From SMBSF63 sp034003545 (GTDB lineage Bacteria > Chloroflexota > Anaerolineae > Anaerolineales > Anaerolineaceae), in the NCBI GenBank assembly GCA_964447155.1, contig CAYURM010000050.1, positions 1 through 19,773 on the forward strand: 19,773 nt of DNA, in the 5' to 3' direction. The translations under genes and the position numbers were made by a program. How positions within the stretch are numbered: position 1 is the stretch's first letter; each line of letters begins with the position of its first letter. This document shows positions 1 to 7,776 of this stretch, in pieces. Below the pieces are notes generated by a model. It was not told where the DNA came from. It made no database searches and saw only the letters and a program-made list of their open reading frames with translations.

Positions 1-1
1 T

Positions 2-58
2 CAACCCGTGTCTGGTGCGATTCTGCTCGGCGGCGCGGAAAATCACGGCGATTCCTAA
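2..58 (+). CDS. C-terminal tail of an unknown protein (cut by window edge)
   Basis: The second reading frame is open from the first base and ends at a TAA at 56-58. It gives 18 residues ending GGAENHGDS. The stop falls just before a hairpin with T-rich flanks, and the next gene converges from the other side, so a plus-strand gene ending here fits the layout. Eighteen residues carry no recognisable domain and no function can be assigned. It could also be a chance open stretch. Confidence 0.35.
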   Translation, partial: QPVSGAILLGGAENHGDS

Positions 59-70
59 TGAGCCGTTTTG

Positions 71-110
71 AAAAAGACAGCTCGATGAATCGACGAGTTG
101 TTTGTTCTTC
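71..110. terminator. Bidirectional intrinsic terminator between convergent genes
   Basis: Bases 77-84 (ACAGCTCG) pair with 94-101 (CGAGTTGT), including one G-T pair, around a 9-nt loop at 85-93. The plus strand continues into TTGTTTGTTCTTC. On the minus strand the hairpin is followed by CTTTTTC. T-rich tails on both sides suit termination of the gene ending at 58 and of the iron-sulfur gene whose stop is at 109-111. The hairpin tail overlaps the last bases of the latter gene. Confidence 0.5.
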
Positions 111-1077
111 AGGACGCCCGCAGCGCATCTTCCATCAAGGCGTGTATTTCCAACGGCTCGCCTTTGGTGAGGTCACGCAACAGAGAGAGTGCGTCCTGCG
201 GGCAGTGGCTGACGCATACCCCGCAGCCCATGCAGGCGGCACGGTCCACGGTGATAGCGTCATCACCCAGGGCAAGGGCATCAAACTGGCAGACATCTGC
301 ACAGACGCCGCAGGCCACACATTCGTCCTCATCCACCTGGGCGACATAACCGGAGGAGGCCAGCATGGGGGTGCCGTTATGGTGGGCATTGATTGCCGCG
401 CAGCAGCAGGAGCAGCAGTTACAGATGGCGTAGAAGCGCCCCAGCATGGCGTCCTTGAAAAAAGCGTGATGTACGTGACCGCGGTCTTCCTCGGCCTGGA
501 TAATATCCACGGCTTCGTCGGGGGTGATCCAGCGGGAACGCTCGGGGTGGTGTTCGGTGACGAAGCTGGCAAAGGGTTCGCCAATCACCAGACACACGTC
601 AATGGGTGCACAGGGATTCTCCTGCGCCACGCGGCAGGGGCAGTCCATCACGACGATGTGGTCGGGGTTTTGCAGGACGATCTCGCGCGCGCTGTTGTAG
701 GGGATCACTTTTTCCAGATCGGGCATGTTGATGTCTTCCTTGACCATGACCATCTCTTTGGCGGATTCCAGGGGCAGCACTTTGCCGTGATAGGTGTCGG
801 CAAAGGTGATGCGTGCTTTCTTGCTGGCGGCTTCTTCCGGCGTATTTTGCTTCTTGCCGAAGAGCAGGATCAGTTTTGTGCCGAATTTTGCGATAGGCGG
901 GCCAAGTTTTTTGGTCAGCGGGTGGCGTCCGCTGGCAAGGCCGATATAGAGATAGATCCAGCGGGCATAGATATAGCCGTGCAGTCGGTCAAAGAAGGAG
1001 AAGCCTTCTTTGTCTTTGGCTTGCTGCCAGTATGCTTTGGTGGAGGGTTGGATAAGCGGGGTGCGGTCTGGGGGCAT
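109..1077 (-). CDS. Multi-cluster 4Fe-4S binding protein, ferredoxin-like (322 aa)
   Basis: Predicted electron carrier with up to four Cys clusters. The C-terminal third holds two classical 4Fe-4S ferredoxin motifs: C253-x2-C256-x2-C259-x3-C263 and C282-x2-C285-x2-C288-x3-C292, the second ending in the usual CP. Before them lies C146-P-C148 with C156 and C162, and then a striking run C219, C221, C222, C224, C225, C226 (CNCCSCCC). The N-terminal part (about 30-75) is aromatic and hydrophobic with basic residues and may sit on the membrane, although no clear spanning helix is seen. The start is supported by AAGGT about 9 nt upstream and by a TATAAT box at 1114-1119. It is transcribed alone. Its redox partner is not in the window, but PFOR downstream produces reduced ferredoxin. 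The family is known as a hypothetical 4Fe-4S protein; its exact role is unknown. Confidence 0.85.
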   Translation of the reverse strand: MPPDRTPLIQPSTKAYWQQAKDKEGFSFFDRLHGYIYARWIYLYIGLASGRHPLTKKLGPPIAKFGTKLILLFGKKQNTPEEAASKKARITFADTYHGKVLPLESAKEMVMVKEDINMPDLEKVIPYNSAREIVLQNPDHIVVMDCPCRVAQENPCAPIDVCLVIGEPFASFVTEHHPERSRWITPDEAVDIIQAEEDRGHVHHAFFKDAMLGRFYAICNCCSCCCAAINAHHNGTPMLASSGYVAQVDEDECVACGVCADVCQFDALALGDDAITVDRAACMGCGVCVSHCPQDALSLLRDLTKGEPLEIHALMEDALRAS

Positions 1078-1113
1078 GGGGATCTACCTTTATAATAGGA
1101 AAGCAATGAGGGT

Positions 1114-1119
1114 ATTATA
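1114..1119 (-). promoter_or_regulatory. -10 element for the 4Fe-4S protein gene
   Basis: The minus strand reads GCTATAATACC, a perfect TATAAT, about 37 nt upstream of the start codon at 1077. No good -35 box is seen at 17 nt (the best is an AT-rich TTTATA-like stretch), so strength is uncertain. Confidence 0.4.
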
Positions 1120-1243
1120 GCTGAAACGGGAGTTCTTATATAAAAGGAAGGAATCATCGGAGATTTTTCAATCTCGAGGTCAGGTGTATTCAAATTTGTG
1201 TCTCCCTTGTCTGCTTATGCAGATGGTAATAAGGATGCTTGTT

Positions 1244-1252
1244 TGCTATACT
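1244..1252 (+). promoter_or_regulatory. Extended -10 promoter for the baeRF gene
   Basis: TG at 1244-1245, one base, then TATACT at 1247-1252 forms an extended -10 element, which can act without a good -35; none is visible at 17 nt. It implies a leader of about 165 nt before the start at 1423, which includes the hairpin at 1387-1404. Confidence 0.45.
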
Positions 1253-1386
1253 AATAGAAGGGGGGATTCTGAGTTAATCAAACAAACGATCATGAAAGTG
1301 CTGGAGGCGAGATTATTAATCACAGTCGTCCAGAGATTCATCCGCCAGTGCGGTTCGCTGTGCAGAAGATGGTTTGATAAGCAGAA

Positions 1387-1404
1387 CGGTGAGGGTTCTC
1401 ACCG
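1387..1404 (+). promoter_or_regulatory. Leader stem-loop abutting the baeRF ribosome binding site
   Basis: CGGTGAG (1387-1393), loop GGTT, then CTCACCG (1398-1404) forms a perfect 7-bp stem. The Shine-Dalgarno AAAGGAG begins four bases later (1408-1414) and the ATG is at 1423. A stable stem this close to the ribosome binding site could affect translation, but there is no U-tract, so it is not a terminator. Confidence 0.4.
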
Positions 1405-1422
1405 AAGAAAGGAGTTTAACGA

Positions 1423-2595
1423 ATGGATATCCTCAGACAGTCAGATTTGGAACAATTAATTGAAGAATCAGCAAAATGGTGTGTTTCCCTGTATATGCCC
1501 ACCCACCGGTTTGGGCGTGAACAAAAGCAGGATCCGATCCGGTTCAAAAATCTCATTGTGCAGGCCAGGGAAAAGCTTAAAAGTGCAGGTTTGAATACCC
1601 CGGAGTTCCAGGAATTGCTGCGTCCGGCAGAGCGTTTGCTGCAGGACGACGGCTTTTGGATGCATCAGAGCGATGGGCTGGCTTTTTTCCTTTCGCCCGA
1701 TTTGGTAAAAACATATCGCCTGCCTGAAAATTTTGCAGAATTGCTGGTGGTGCAGGACAGATTTCACACCACGCCATTGTTGCCGGTGATTTGCCGGAAT
1801 GCTCAATTCTATATTTTGGCGCTCAGCATGAATGAAATTCGCCTGTTCCTCGGCACACGGAACAGTATTGACGAAATTGAGCTTCAAGATATCCCCACCA
1901 ATATTCAGGAAGCTCTGGGGATGGATGATGATGTTGAAAAACATTTGGGTAATCGCACCACCTTCCGCAGTCATGGCAGAGTAAGGATGCAGCGCTCTTT
2001 ATTTCATGGGCACGGAGGGGAGGCACCTTCCCAGAAAAAAAACATTCTCCGGTATTTTCACAGGGTAGATGAAGGGCTGAACAAACTGCTCGAAGATCAA
2101 TCCATCCCCATGATGCTGGCTGGTGTCGAGTATCTGCTTCCCATTTTCCAGGAAGCCAGCAGTTATGACAGGATTTTGGACGAAGGGCTGCTGGGCAATC
2201 CTGAAGAAGTTGAAACAAAAGAATTGCATGCCCTCGCCTGGGAAATAGTGGAGCCGTTGTTCAAGGAACAACAGGAACAGTCTACTGAAAAGTTTCTGAA
2301 ATTTTTCGGACAGGGAAGCGAATTGGCATCCACAGATTTAGCCACGATTGTCAAAGCTGCGGTTCAGGGGCGTGTGGAGACCTTGTTTGTGCCGCTGGAT
2401 GTTCAGCGGTGGGGCCGGTACGATCGTCAAAAGAACGAGGTGATCCTGGAAGCCGAGTCTGGTGTCGACAATGAGGATTTGCTGGATTTTGCCGCCATGC
2501 GGACCGTTATGCATTCGGGAACAGTCTATGCGCTTCCGATGGCTGATTTACCGGGAGGTGCTGAACAGGCTGCTATTCTCCGATACGCTGTTTAG
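1423..2595 (+). CDS. baeRF-family protein (bacterial archaeo-eukaryotic release factor-like), 390 aa
   Basis: Recognised from the N-terminal signature at residues 20-45 (CVSLYMPTHR followed by QDPIRFKNL), which is typical of the bacterial aeRF1-like families, probably family 3 or 7. The C-terminal part fits the L7Ae-like end of these proteins, with GRVETLFVPLD and the closing stretch on a possible AU-rich ATGAAC-like active loop being absent. These families are predicted from comparative genomics to act on ribosomes in peptide release, rescue or stress hibernation; I know of little direct biochemistry. The GGQ-type peptide-release tripeptide is not seen: the only Gly-Gly pairs are in HGGEA and PGGAE. 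The start has a strong AAAGGAG 8 nt upstream. The gene is monocistronic, between an extended -10 promoter and a strong palindrome, and is convergent with the PFOR gene. No hibernation factor gene is nearby. Confidence 0.75.
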   Translation: MDILRQSDLEQLIEESAKWCVSLYMPTHRFGREQKQDPIRFKNLIVQAREKLKSAGLNTPEFQELLRPAERLLQDDGFWMHQSDGLAFFLSPDLVKTYRLPENFAELLVVQDRFHTTPLLPVICRNAQFYILALSMNEIRLFLGTRNSIDEIELQDIPTNIQEALGMDDDVEKHLGNRTTFRSHGRVRMQRSLFHGHGGEAPSQKKNILRYFHRVDEGLNKLLEDQSIPMMLAGVEYLLPIFQEASSYDRILDEGLLGNPEEVETKELHALAWEIVEPLFKEQQEQSTEKFLKFFGQGSELASTDLATIVKAAVQGRVETLFVPLDVQRWGRYDRQKNEVILEAESGVDNEDLLDFAAMRTVMHSGTVYALPMADLPGGAEQAAILRYAV

Positions 2596-2672
2596 AAATC
2601 GGACTCCCGTGCCGAAACATTTGTGGGATGACTCCATACGATGGTTCGTTGATCCCAATGCCTTATCCATGC

Positions 2673-2699
2673 GACAGCCCCGAGATTCTCGGGGCTGTC
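2673..2699. terminator. Perfect 12-bp palindrome between convergent genes
   Basis: GACAGCCCCGAG (2673-2684), loop ATT, CTCGGGGCTGTC (2688-2699). The stem is perfect and GC-rich and lies 78 nt after the baeRF stop and 36 nt after the PFOR stop on the other strand. Neither strand shows a U-tract after it (TTAAGGAG on plus, GCATGGATAAGG on minus). It may act as a U-less or RNA-end-protecting terminator for both genes. Confidence 0.6.
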
Positions 2700-2734
2700 T
2701 TAAGGAGAGAAAGACAAGAAGCTGAGCTGGACGA

Positions 2735-5700
2735 TTAGTCCCTTTCAGCCAAATATTGAAGTTGTTTCCACTGCTCGTCAACCCGTTTCTGGCTGCTTTC
2801 CATCAGGCGCTGCGCACGTTCTTCGTCGCGGTTGAGCAGCATGCGGAAGCGGGCTTCGTTGTAAGCATACTCGGAGACGGGGATCGACGGGGATTTGGAG
2901 TCGAGCTGCAGGGGGTTTTTGCCTGCTGCGGCCAGCTGCGGATTGTAGCGGTATAACGGCCACACGCCGGCCTGCACGGCCAGTTTCTGCTGGTTGAGCC
3001 CTGTTTTCATATCAATGCCGTGGGCGATGCAGTGGCTGTAGGCGATGATCAGGGAAGGTCCTGGATAGGCTTCCGCTTCGCGGAAGACCTTCAGGGTGTG
3101 GGCATCGTTGGCGCCCAGGGCCACGCGGGCGACGTACACATAGCCGTACGACATGACGATCATCCCCAGGTCTTTTTTGGAGATGGGCTTGCCGTTGGCA
3201 GCGAACTTCGCCACGGCGGCGGTGGGGGTGGCTTTTGAGGCCTGACCGCCGGTGTTGGAATACACTTCGGTGTCCAGCACGAGGACGTTCACATTGCGGC
3301 CGGAAGCGAGCACGTGGTCGAGACCGCCGTAGCCGATGTCATACGCCCAGCCGTCGCCGCCGACGATCCATACCGATTTCTTTACCAGGAAGTCAGCCAG
3401 CGAGTTCAGTTGGGCAAACTGGCTGGAAGATTCTTTTGCGCAGATGGCTTTGAGCTGCTCAACGCGTTCGCGCTGGGCCTGGATGCCGGCGTCATCAGAC
3501 TGATCGGCGTTGAGGATGGCATCTGCCAGCCCGGCGCCGATCGTGTCTTTCAAGGCTGCGACCAGTTCGTTAGCCTGCCCGGTCTGCTTTTCCACGGTCA
3601 GGTAAAAACCGAATCCAAATTCAGCGTTGTCTTCAAACAGGGAGTTGGACCATGCCGGGCCGCGTCCTTCTGCGTTGACCGCCCAGGGGGCTGTCGGCAG
3701 GGAACCGCCGTATACGGAGGAGCAGCCGGTAGCGTTGGCGATGATAGCGCGGTCACCATACAGTTGCGAGAGCAGCTTGACGTAAGGGGTTTCGCCGCAG
3801 CCGGCGCAGGCGCCGGAGAACTCGAACAGCGGGCGCAGGAACTGTGAGTCGCGCACCTTTTTCAGATCGAGCATGCTGCGGTCGATATCGGGGATGGACA
3901 GGAAGAAGTCCCAATTGGCGGCTTCCTGTTCGCGCACCTCGGGCTGTGAAATCATGGTCAGCGCGCGGCGTTTGGGGTTCGTTTTGTCTTTGGCAGGGCA
4001 GGCTTCCACACAGATGCCGCAGCCGGTGCAATCTTCGGGTGCGATCTGAACGGTGAAGCGGCCGTCTTCAATCCCTTTGAAGCGGGCCGTGGCGCTCCTG
4101 AAGCTCTCAGGGGCATTTTCCAGTTCGGATGAGGCATAAACTTTCTGGCGGATGGAGGCATGCGGGCAGACCATGACGCATTTGCCGCACTGGATACATA
4201 ATTCGCTGTCCCATTCGGGAATGGTCAGGGCGATATTGCGTTTTTCATACTGGCTGGTGCCGGAAGGATAGGTGCCGTCGACGCTCATCTTTGAGACGGG
4301 CAGCTCATCCCCGCGGCGGACGGCAATCATGCCGAGCACGTCGCGCACGTATTCGGGCGCTTTGCTGCTCATCGCCGGGAGGCGCTGTACGCAGCTTTCC
4401 GCTTTGTCTGGCACGGTCACCTGGTTCAGGTTCTCCAGGGCGCGGTCAACCGCCTGGAAGTTCTTCTCCACAATCGTTTGCCCGCGTTTGCCATAGGTCT
4501 TGTCGATGCTGGCCTTGATGCGGGCAATGGCCTCGTCTTTGGGCAGCACACCGCTGATCCCGAAGAAGCAGGTCTGCATGATGGTATTGATGCGCTGTCC
4601 CATGCCGGTTTCTTCGGCTACCTTGTAGCCGTCAATCACATAGAACTGGAGTTTCTTGTCGATGATCGTCTGCTGCACTTCGCAGGGCAGGTTTTCCCAG
4701 ACTTCTTCGGGGCCGTAGTAACTGTTCAGCAGGAAGACAGCGCCATCTGCGGCATATTTGAGTACGTCGTACTTCTCCAGGAAGGAGAACATGTGGCAGG
4801 CGACAAAGCTGGCCGTATTGGGTTCAATCAGGTAGGGGGCGCGGATGGGGTTGGGGCCAAAGCGCAGATGCGAGACGGTGATCGAGCCGGATTTTTTTGA
4901 ATCGTATTCAAAGTAACCCTGGGCATAGTTATCGGTGCCTTCGCCAATGATCTTGATTGAGTTCTTGTTGGCGCCGACGGTGCCGTCTGCACCCAGACCA
5001 AAGAAGATACAGCGTGAAACCCCTTTGTCTTCAAGCGTGAAGCGGGGGTCATACGACAGGCTGGTGAAGGTGACGTCATCATCGATACCGATGGTGAAGG
5101 AGTTCTTCGGTTTGTCGCTTTTCAATTCGTCGAGGATGCCTTTGACCATGGCGGGCGTGAATTCCTTGCCGGACAGGCCGTAACGGCCGCCGATGATGCG
5201 CGGCATAGCGGCGATATCGCCTGCAGAATGGGCCTGGTTGAGGCTGGTGACGATGTCCTGATAGAGCGGTTCGCCCATCGAGCCGGATTCTTTGGTACGG
5301 TCCAGCACGGCGATGCGCTTTACGGTTTCGGGCAGTGCCTTGAGCAAGTGTTCAGTGGAGAAGGGCCGGAAAAGGGTCACCTGGATGGCGCCGACTTTTT
5401 CGCCGCGCGCGGCCAGATAGGCCACGGTTTCGGCGGCAGTTTCTGCGCCGCTGCCCATCAGGATGACGACGCGTTCCGCATCCGGGGCGCCAGTGTATTT
5501 GAATAACGCATATTTGCGGCCGGTCAGTTTGGCGAAGGATTCCATGGCTTCTTCGACGATGGCCGGGCAGTTGTTGTAGTAGGGGTTAACCGTTTCGCGC
5601 CCCTGGAAGTAAACATCATAGTTCTGCAGGGTACCGCGGATGAAGGGGTTTTCGGGCTTCAGGCCGCGTTCGCGGTGGGCAATCACGTCTTCTTCATCGA

Positions 5701-6283
5701 TCATCGCCTTCAGGGTTTCATCTTCCAGGTATTCAACCTTGTTCACCTCGTGAGAGGTGCGGAAGCCGTCGAAGAAATGCACAAAAGGGATGCGGCTGCG
5801 CAGGCTGGCTGCAGTGGCGATCAGGGCCATGTCGTGGGCTTCCTGCACCGAGCTGGAAGCGATCAGACCAAAGCCGGTGGCGCGGGTTGCCATCACGTCC
5901 GAGTGGTCACCATAAATGGAAATGGCCTGGTAGGACAGCGCGCGTGAGGATACATGGATCACCATTGGCGAAAGTTCGGCGGCGATCTTGTACATGTTGG
6001 GGATCATCAGCAGCAAGCCCTGGGAGGCGGTGAAGGTGGTGGTCAGCGCGCCGGTCTGTACCGCGCCGTGGATGGCGCCGGCTGCGCCGCCTTCGGCCTG
6101 CATTTCGGCCACCAGCGGCACGGTGCCGTAGATATTCTTGCGGCCTTCAGCTGACCAGGCGTCGGACATCTCGCCCATGCCGGAGGATGGCGTGATCGGG
6201 TAGATGGCGATGACTTCGTTGATGCGGTAAGCCGTATGGGCGGTGGCTTCATTGGCATCAAATACTTTTATCGTCTTGGACAT
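2735..6283 (-). CDS. nifJ: Pyruvate:ferredoxin (flavodoxin) oxidoreductase, single-chain, 1182 aa
   Basis: Oxidises pyruvate (or a related 2-oxo acid) with CoA to acyl-CoA, CO2 and reduced ferredoxin in the cytoplasm. The length matches the homodimeric five-domain enzyme. Visible landmarks: YPITPSS with T31, E64 and R114 at the positions used for thiamine diphosphate and pyruvate in the Desulfovibrio enzyme; two ferredoxin-type clusters starting at C696 (CIQCGKC) and C752 (CTGCGIC); proximal cluster Cys C826 and C829 (CAGCGE) with a later Cys in ATGCSS and C1085 in SHCIAHG; thiamine diphosphate motif GDGWAYDIGYGG near 975. The start is MSKTIKV at 6283, preceded by AGGAG (6294-6298). A longer frame to 6361 overlaps the cupin gene and has no ribosome binding site. 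It is the last gene of the leftward unit, 64 nt after the cupin gene. All key residues are present, so it should be active under anoxic conditions. Confidence 0.97.
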   Translation of the reverse strand: MSKTIKVFDANEATAHTAYRINEVIAIYPITPSSGMGEMSDAWSAEGRKNIYGTVPLVAEMQAEGGAAGAIHGAVQTGALTTTFTASQGLLLMIPNMYKIAAELSPMVIHVSSRALSYQAISIYGDHSDVMATRATGFGLIASSSVQEAHDMALIATAASLRSRIPFVHFFDGFRTSHEVNKVEYLEDETLKAMIDEEDVIAHRERGLKPENPFIRGTLQNYDVYFQGRETVNPYYNNCPAIVEEAMESFAKLTGRKYALFKYTGAPDAERVVILMGSGAETAAETVAYLAARGEKVGAIQVTLFRPFSTEHLLKALPETVKRIAVLDRTKESGSMGEPLYQDIVTSLNQAHSAGDIAAMPRIIGGRYGLSGKEFTPAMVKGILDELKSDKPKNSFTIGIDDDVTFTSLSYDPRFTLEDKGVSRCIFFGLGADGTVGANKNSIKIIGEGTDNYAQGYFEYDSKKSGSITVSHLRFGPNPIRAPYLIEPNTASFVACHMFSFLEKYDVLKYAADGAVFLLNSYYGPEEVWENLPCEVQQTIIDKKLQFYVIDGYKVAEETGMGQRINTIMQTCFFGISGVLPKDEAIARIKASIDKTYGKRGQTIVEKNFQAVDRALENLNQVTVPDKAESCVQRLPAMSSKAPEYVRDVLGMIAVRRGDELPVSKMSVDGTYPSGTSQYEKRNIALTIPEWDSELCIQCGKCVMVCPHASIRQKVYASSELENAPESFRSATARFKGIEDGRFTVQIAPEDCTGCGICVEACPAKDKTNPKRRALTMISQPEVREQEAANWDFFLSIPDIDRSMLDLKKVRDSQFLRPLFEFSGACAGCGETPYVKLLSQLYGDRAIIANATGCSSVYGGSLPTAPWAVNAEGRGPAWSNSLFEDNAEFGFGFYLTVEKQTGQANELVAALKDTIGAGLADAILNADQSDDAGIQAQRERVEQLKAICAKESSSQFAQLNSLADFLVKKSVWIVGGDGWAYDIGYGGLDHVLASGRNVNVLVLDTEVYSNTGGQASKATPTAAVAKFAANGKPISKKDLGMIVMSYGYVYVARVALGANDAHTLKVFREAEAYPGPSLIIAYSHCIAHGIDMKTGLNQQKLAVQAGVWPLYRYNPQLAAAGKNPLQLDSKSPSIPVSEYAYNEARFRMLLNRDEERAQRLMESSQKRVDEQWKQLQYLAERD

Positions 6284-6347
6284 TGAGTTTTTTCTCCTAA
6301 CACTAAAGTATTGCGTATAGCTATAAAGCGTTTGGTTTCTTGCCGAA

Positions 6348-6767
6348 TTATTTCTCTTCACCGCTTAATTCAAAAAACCTGGTCAGGCGCTCCTTGTTGG
6401 GGATGACGCAAATGAAACCGAACGGCACATCGCCGGTGTTGACCAGGCCATGCACGTCATTCGGAGCGATGTAGACCATGTCGCGTTCCTTGACCGGGAT
6501 GACTTCGCCGTTCAGGGTGACTTCGCCTTCGCCATGCAGGATGTAAATGCCGTGGTCGTGAACGTGCTGGTCGGGCATGGTGGAATTGCCGCCCGGCTGG
6601 ACGACAAAATAACGGAAGACGAAGTTGGGGGCGCCGTCCTGGGGACCGATCACCACACGGCCGTCGGCAAGTTTGGCGGTATCTGTGGGGGGAATTTGCT
6701 TGGAAATGGAATCTTCCCAATCGTAGTTATAATCTTCACCGGTGAAATGATGTACAGCGGATTTCAT
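6348..6767 (-). CDS. Small single-domain cupin protein (139 aa)
   Basis: Double-stranded beta-helix protein with both cupin motifs: PGGNSTMPDQHVHDH...HGEG (residues 58-81, H68, H70, H72) and the second motif around P102-H106-N110. H68, H70 and H106 would hold a metal ion. The glutamate that normally follows the first two histidines is not in its usual place (G73/I74); H72 may replace it. Such proteins range from sugar or keto-acid isomerases and dioxygenases to sensors, so the substrate is not predictable. AGGAGG lies 7 nt before the start. The gene follows SorC regulator 1 by 20 nt and precedes PFOR, so it belongs to the leftward operon. It probably handles a pathway intermediate; that is inference from context. 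Confidence 0.85.
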   Translation of the reverse strand: MKSAVHHFTGEDYNYDWEDSISKQIPPTDTAKLADGRVVIGPQDGAPNFVFRYFVVQPGGNSTMPDQHVHDHGIYILHGEGEVTLNGEVIPVKERDMVYIAPNDVHGLVNTGDVPFGFICVIPNKERLTRFFELSGEEK

Positions 6768-6787
6768 AAGAGCCTCCTGAGCCTAAA

Positions 6788-7753
6788 TTATTGCAACAAA
6801 TTGTTTGCAGTTTTAACATCTGTGATCAAAACGTTGACATATTCACCTTCCAGCGCGGCACGGATGGCAGCTTCTTTTTCTTTGCCACCCGAAACCAGTA
6901 CGCTGAAAGGGATATTTTTTAAATCATCAAGCTGCAGGGCCATCACGCGGCCGTCCAGCGGGGTGGAAATATGCTGACCTTTGGCATCAAAAAATTGGCC
7001 CAGCAGGTCACCGACTGCACCTTCCCGTTTCAATTGATCGAGGACATCATCGGTCAGATAGCCAATCTTGTGCATGAGGGCATCCTTGTCTACTGTGCCG
7101 ACGCTGGTGACCAGTATTTGGCAGTTGCGGGCCATTTCAAATCGTTTGGCAATCAGTTCTTCTTCCAGGATCAAATCCCGAATGGGCGGGCTGGAAACGA
7201 AAGTGGGCACATCCAGCAAGCGTGCCTGTCCGCCGCAGATCTCGGCCATGCGGCCAATCACGGTGTAGGAACTGAAGCCGCTGTTGAGTGAGTCGGAAGC
7301 GCCCATGACTTCGATGAAGGTGGCGCCGGTCGGTTCCATCGGCTGGGTCACTTCGGGCAGCAGGGCCAGGGTGCGCCCCATCGAGAAGCCAACTACTGTG
7401 TCGTTGTCCAGGCGGGGGGTCAGCCACTCGGCTGCGGCCCGTGCCAGCACACGGCGCAGGGCACTGGCTGAGGACACGTCCAGGGTGATGACTGCATCCT
7501 TGAGCTGATAGCGTTTGATCAGTTCCTGTTCCAGTCCGACGAAGAATCCCGGCGGCTGGATGACGCGAATCTCCACCATGCCCAACGCTTTGGCACGCGA
7601 GACAAGCCGGGTAACTTTCACCCGGGAAAGTTTGAGTTCATCCGCAATCTCGCTTTGGGTCAGTCCCTGCATATAGTAAAGCCAGGCTGCTCTGGTGATC
7701 ATGCGCAGCTCTTCCGGGGGGATTGCGTTCATGTTTGCGTTTTTACTGTTCAT
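6788..7753 (-). CDS. SorC/DeoR-type sugar-binding transcriptional regulator 1 (321 aa)
   Basis: An N-terminal helix-turn-helix (about 28-52, QGLTQSEIADELKLSRVKVTRLV) is followed by the SorC sugar-phosphate-binding domain, recognisable by VGFSMGRTLA (about 120-130) and the C-terminal block GAVGDLLGQFFDAKG...LDGRV...LVSGGKEKEAAIRAAL...NVLITD. Full family length. Members bind a phosphorylated sugar and act as repressors or activators of sugar operons, often as tetramers. It sits second in the leftward operon, 23 nt after the dehydrogenase gene. The start is the upstream-most ATG; no convincing Shine-Dalgarno is seen, and M8 at 7732 is an alternative. It is a paralogue of the regulator at 9282 with the same domain order and conserved blocks. 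Confidence 0.9.
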   Translation of the reverse strand: MNSKNANMNAIPPEELRMITRAAWLYYMQGLTQSEIADELKLSRVKVTRLVSRAKALGMVEIRVIQPPGFFVGLEQELIKRYQLKDAVITLDVSSASALRRVLARAAAEWLTPRLDNDTVVGFSMGRTLALLPEVTQPMEPTGATFIEVMGASDSLNSGFSSYTVIGRMAEICGGQARLLDVPTFVSSPPIRDLILEEELIAKRFEMARNCQILVTSVGTVDKDALMHKIGYLTDDVLDQLKREGAVGDLLGQFFDAKGQHISTPLDGRVMALQLDDLKNIPFSVLVSGGKEKEAAIRAALEGEYVNVLITDVKTANNLLQ

Positions 7754-7776
7754 TTCAAATCCATTTTTTAAACGGA

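Larger units (their letters stand above)
1078..1422. other. Divergent intergenic region (345 bp)
   Basis: This stretch separates the minus-strand 4Fe-4S gene from the plus-strand baeRF gene. It contains a TATAAT for the former, an extended -10 (TGCTATACT, 1244-1252) for the latter, and a perfect hairpin at 1387-1404 next to the baeRF ribosome binding site. An ATG-initiated reading frame runs from 1184 to 1459, but it has no ribosome binding site and a low-complexity, non-protein-like composition. I do not call it. I see nothing else in 1253-1386. Confidence 0.5.

Noticed and set aside
58..1095. Long plus-strand frame opposite the 4Fe-4S gene
   Set aside because: Glycine- and valine-rich shadow of the true minus-strand gene, with no recognisable domain and no ribosome binding site.
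1184..1459. 91-residue frame in front of the baeRF gene
   Set aside because: It runs into the baeRF gene in another frame, has no ribosome binding site and no recognisable sequence.
6284..6361. A 26-residue N-terminal extension of PFOR (upstream in-frame ATG at 6361)
   Set aside because: It overlaps the cupin gene, has no ribosome binding site, and the family begins with MSKTIKVFDANEA-like residues, which follow a good AGGAG. Numbering from 6283 also puts T31, E64 and R114 at the known positions.
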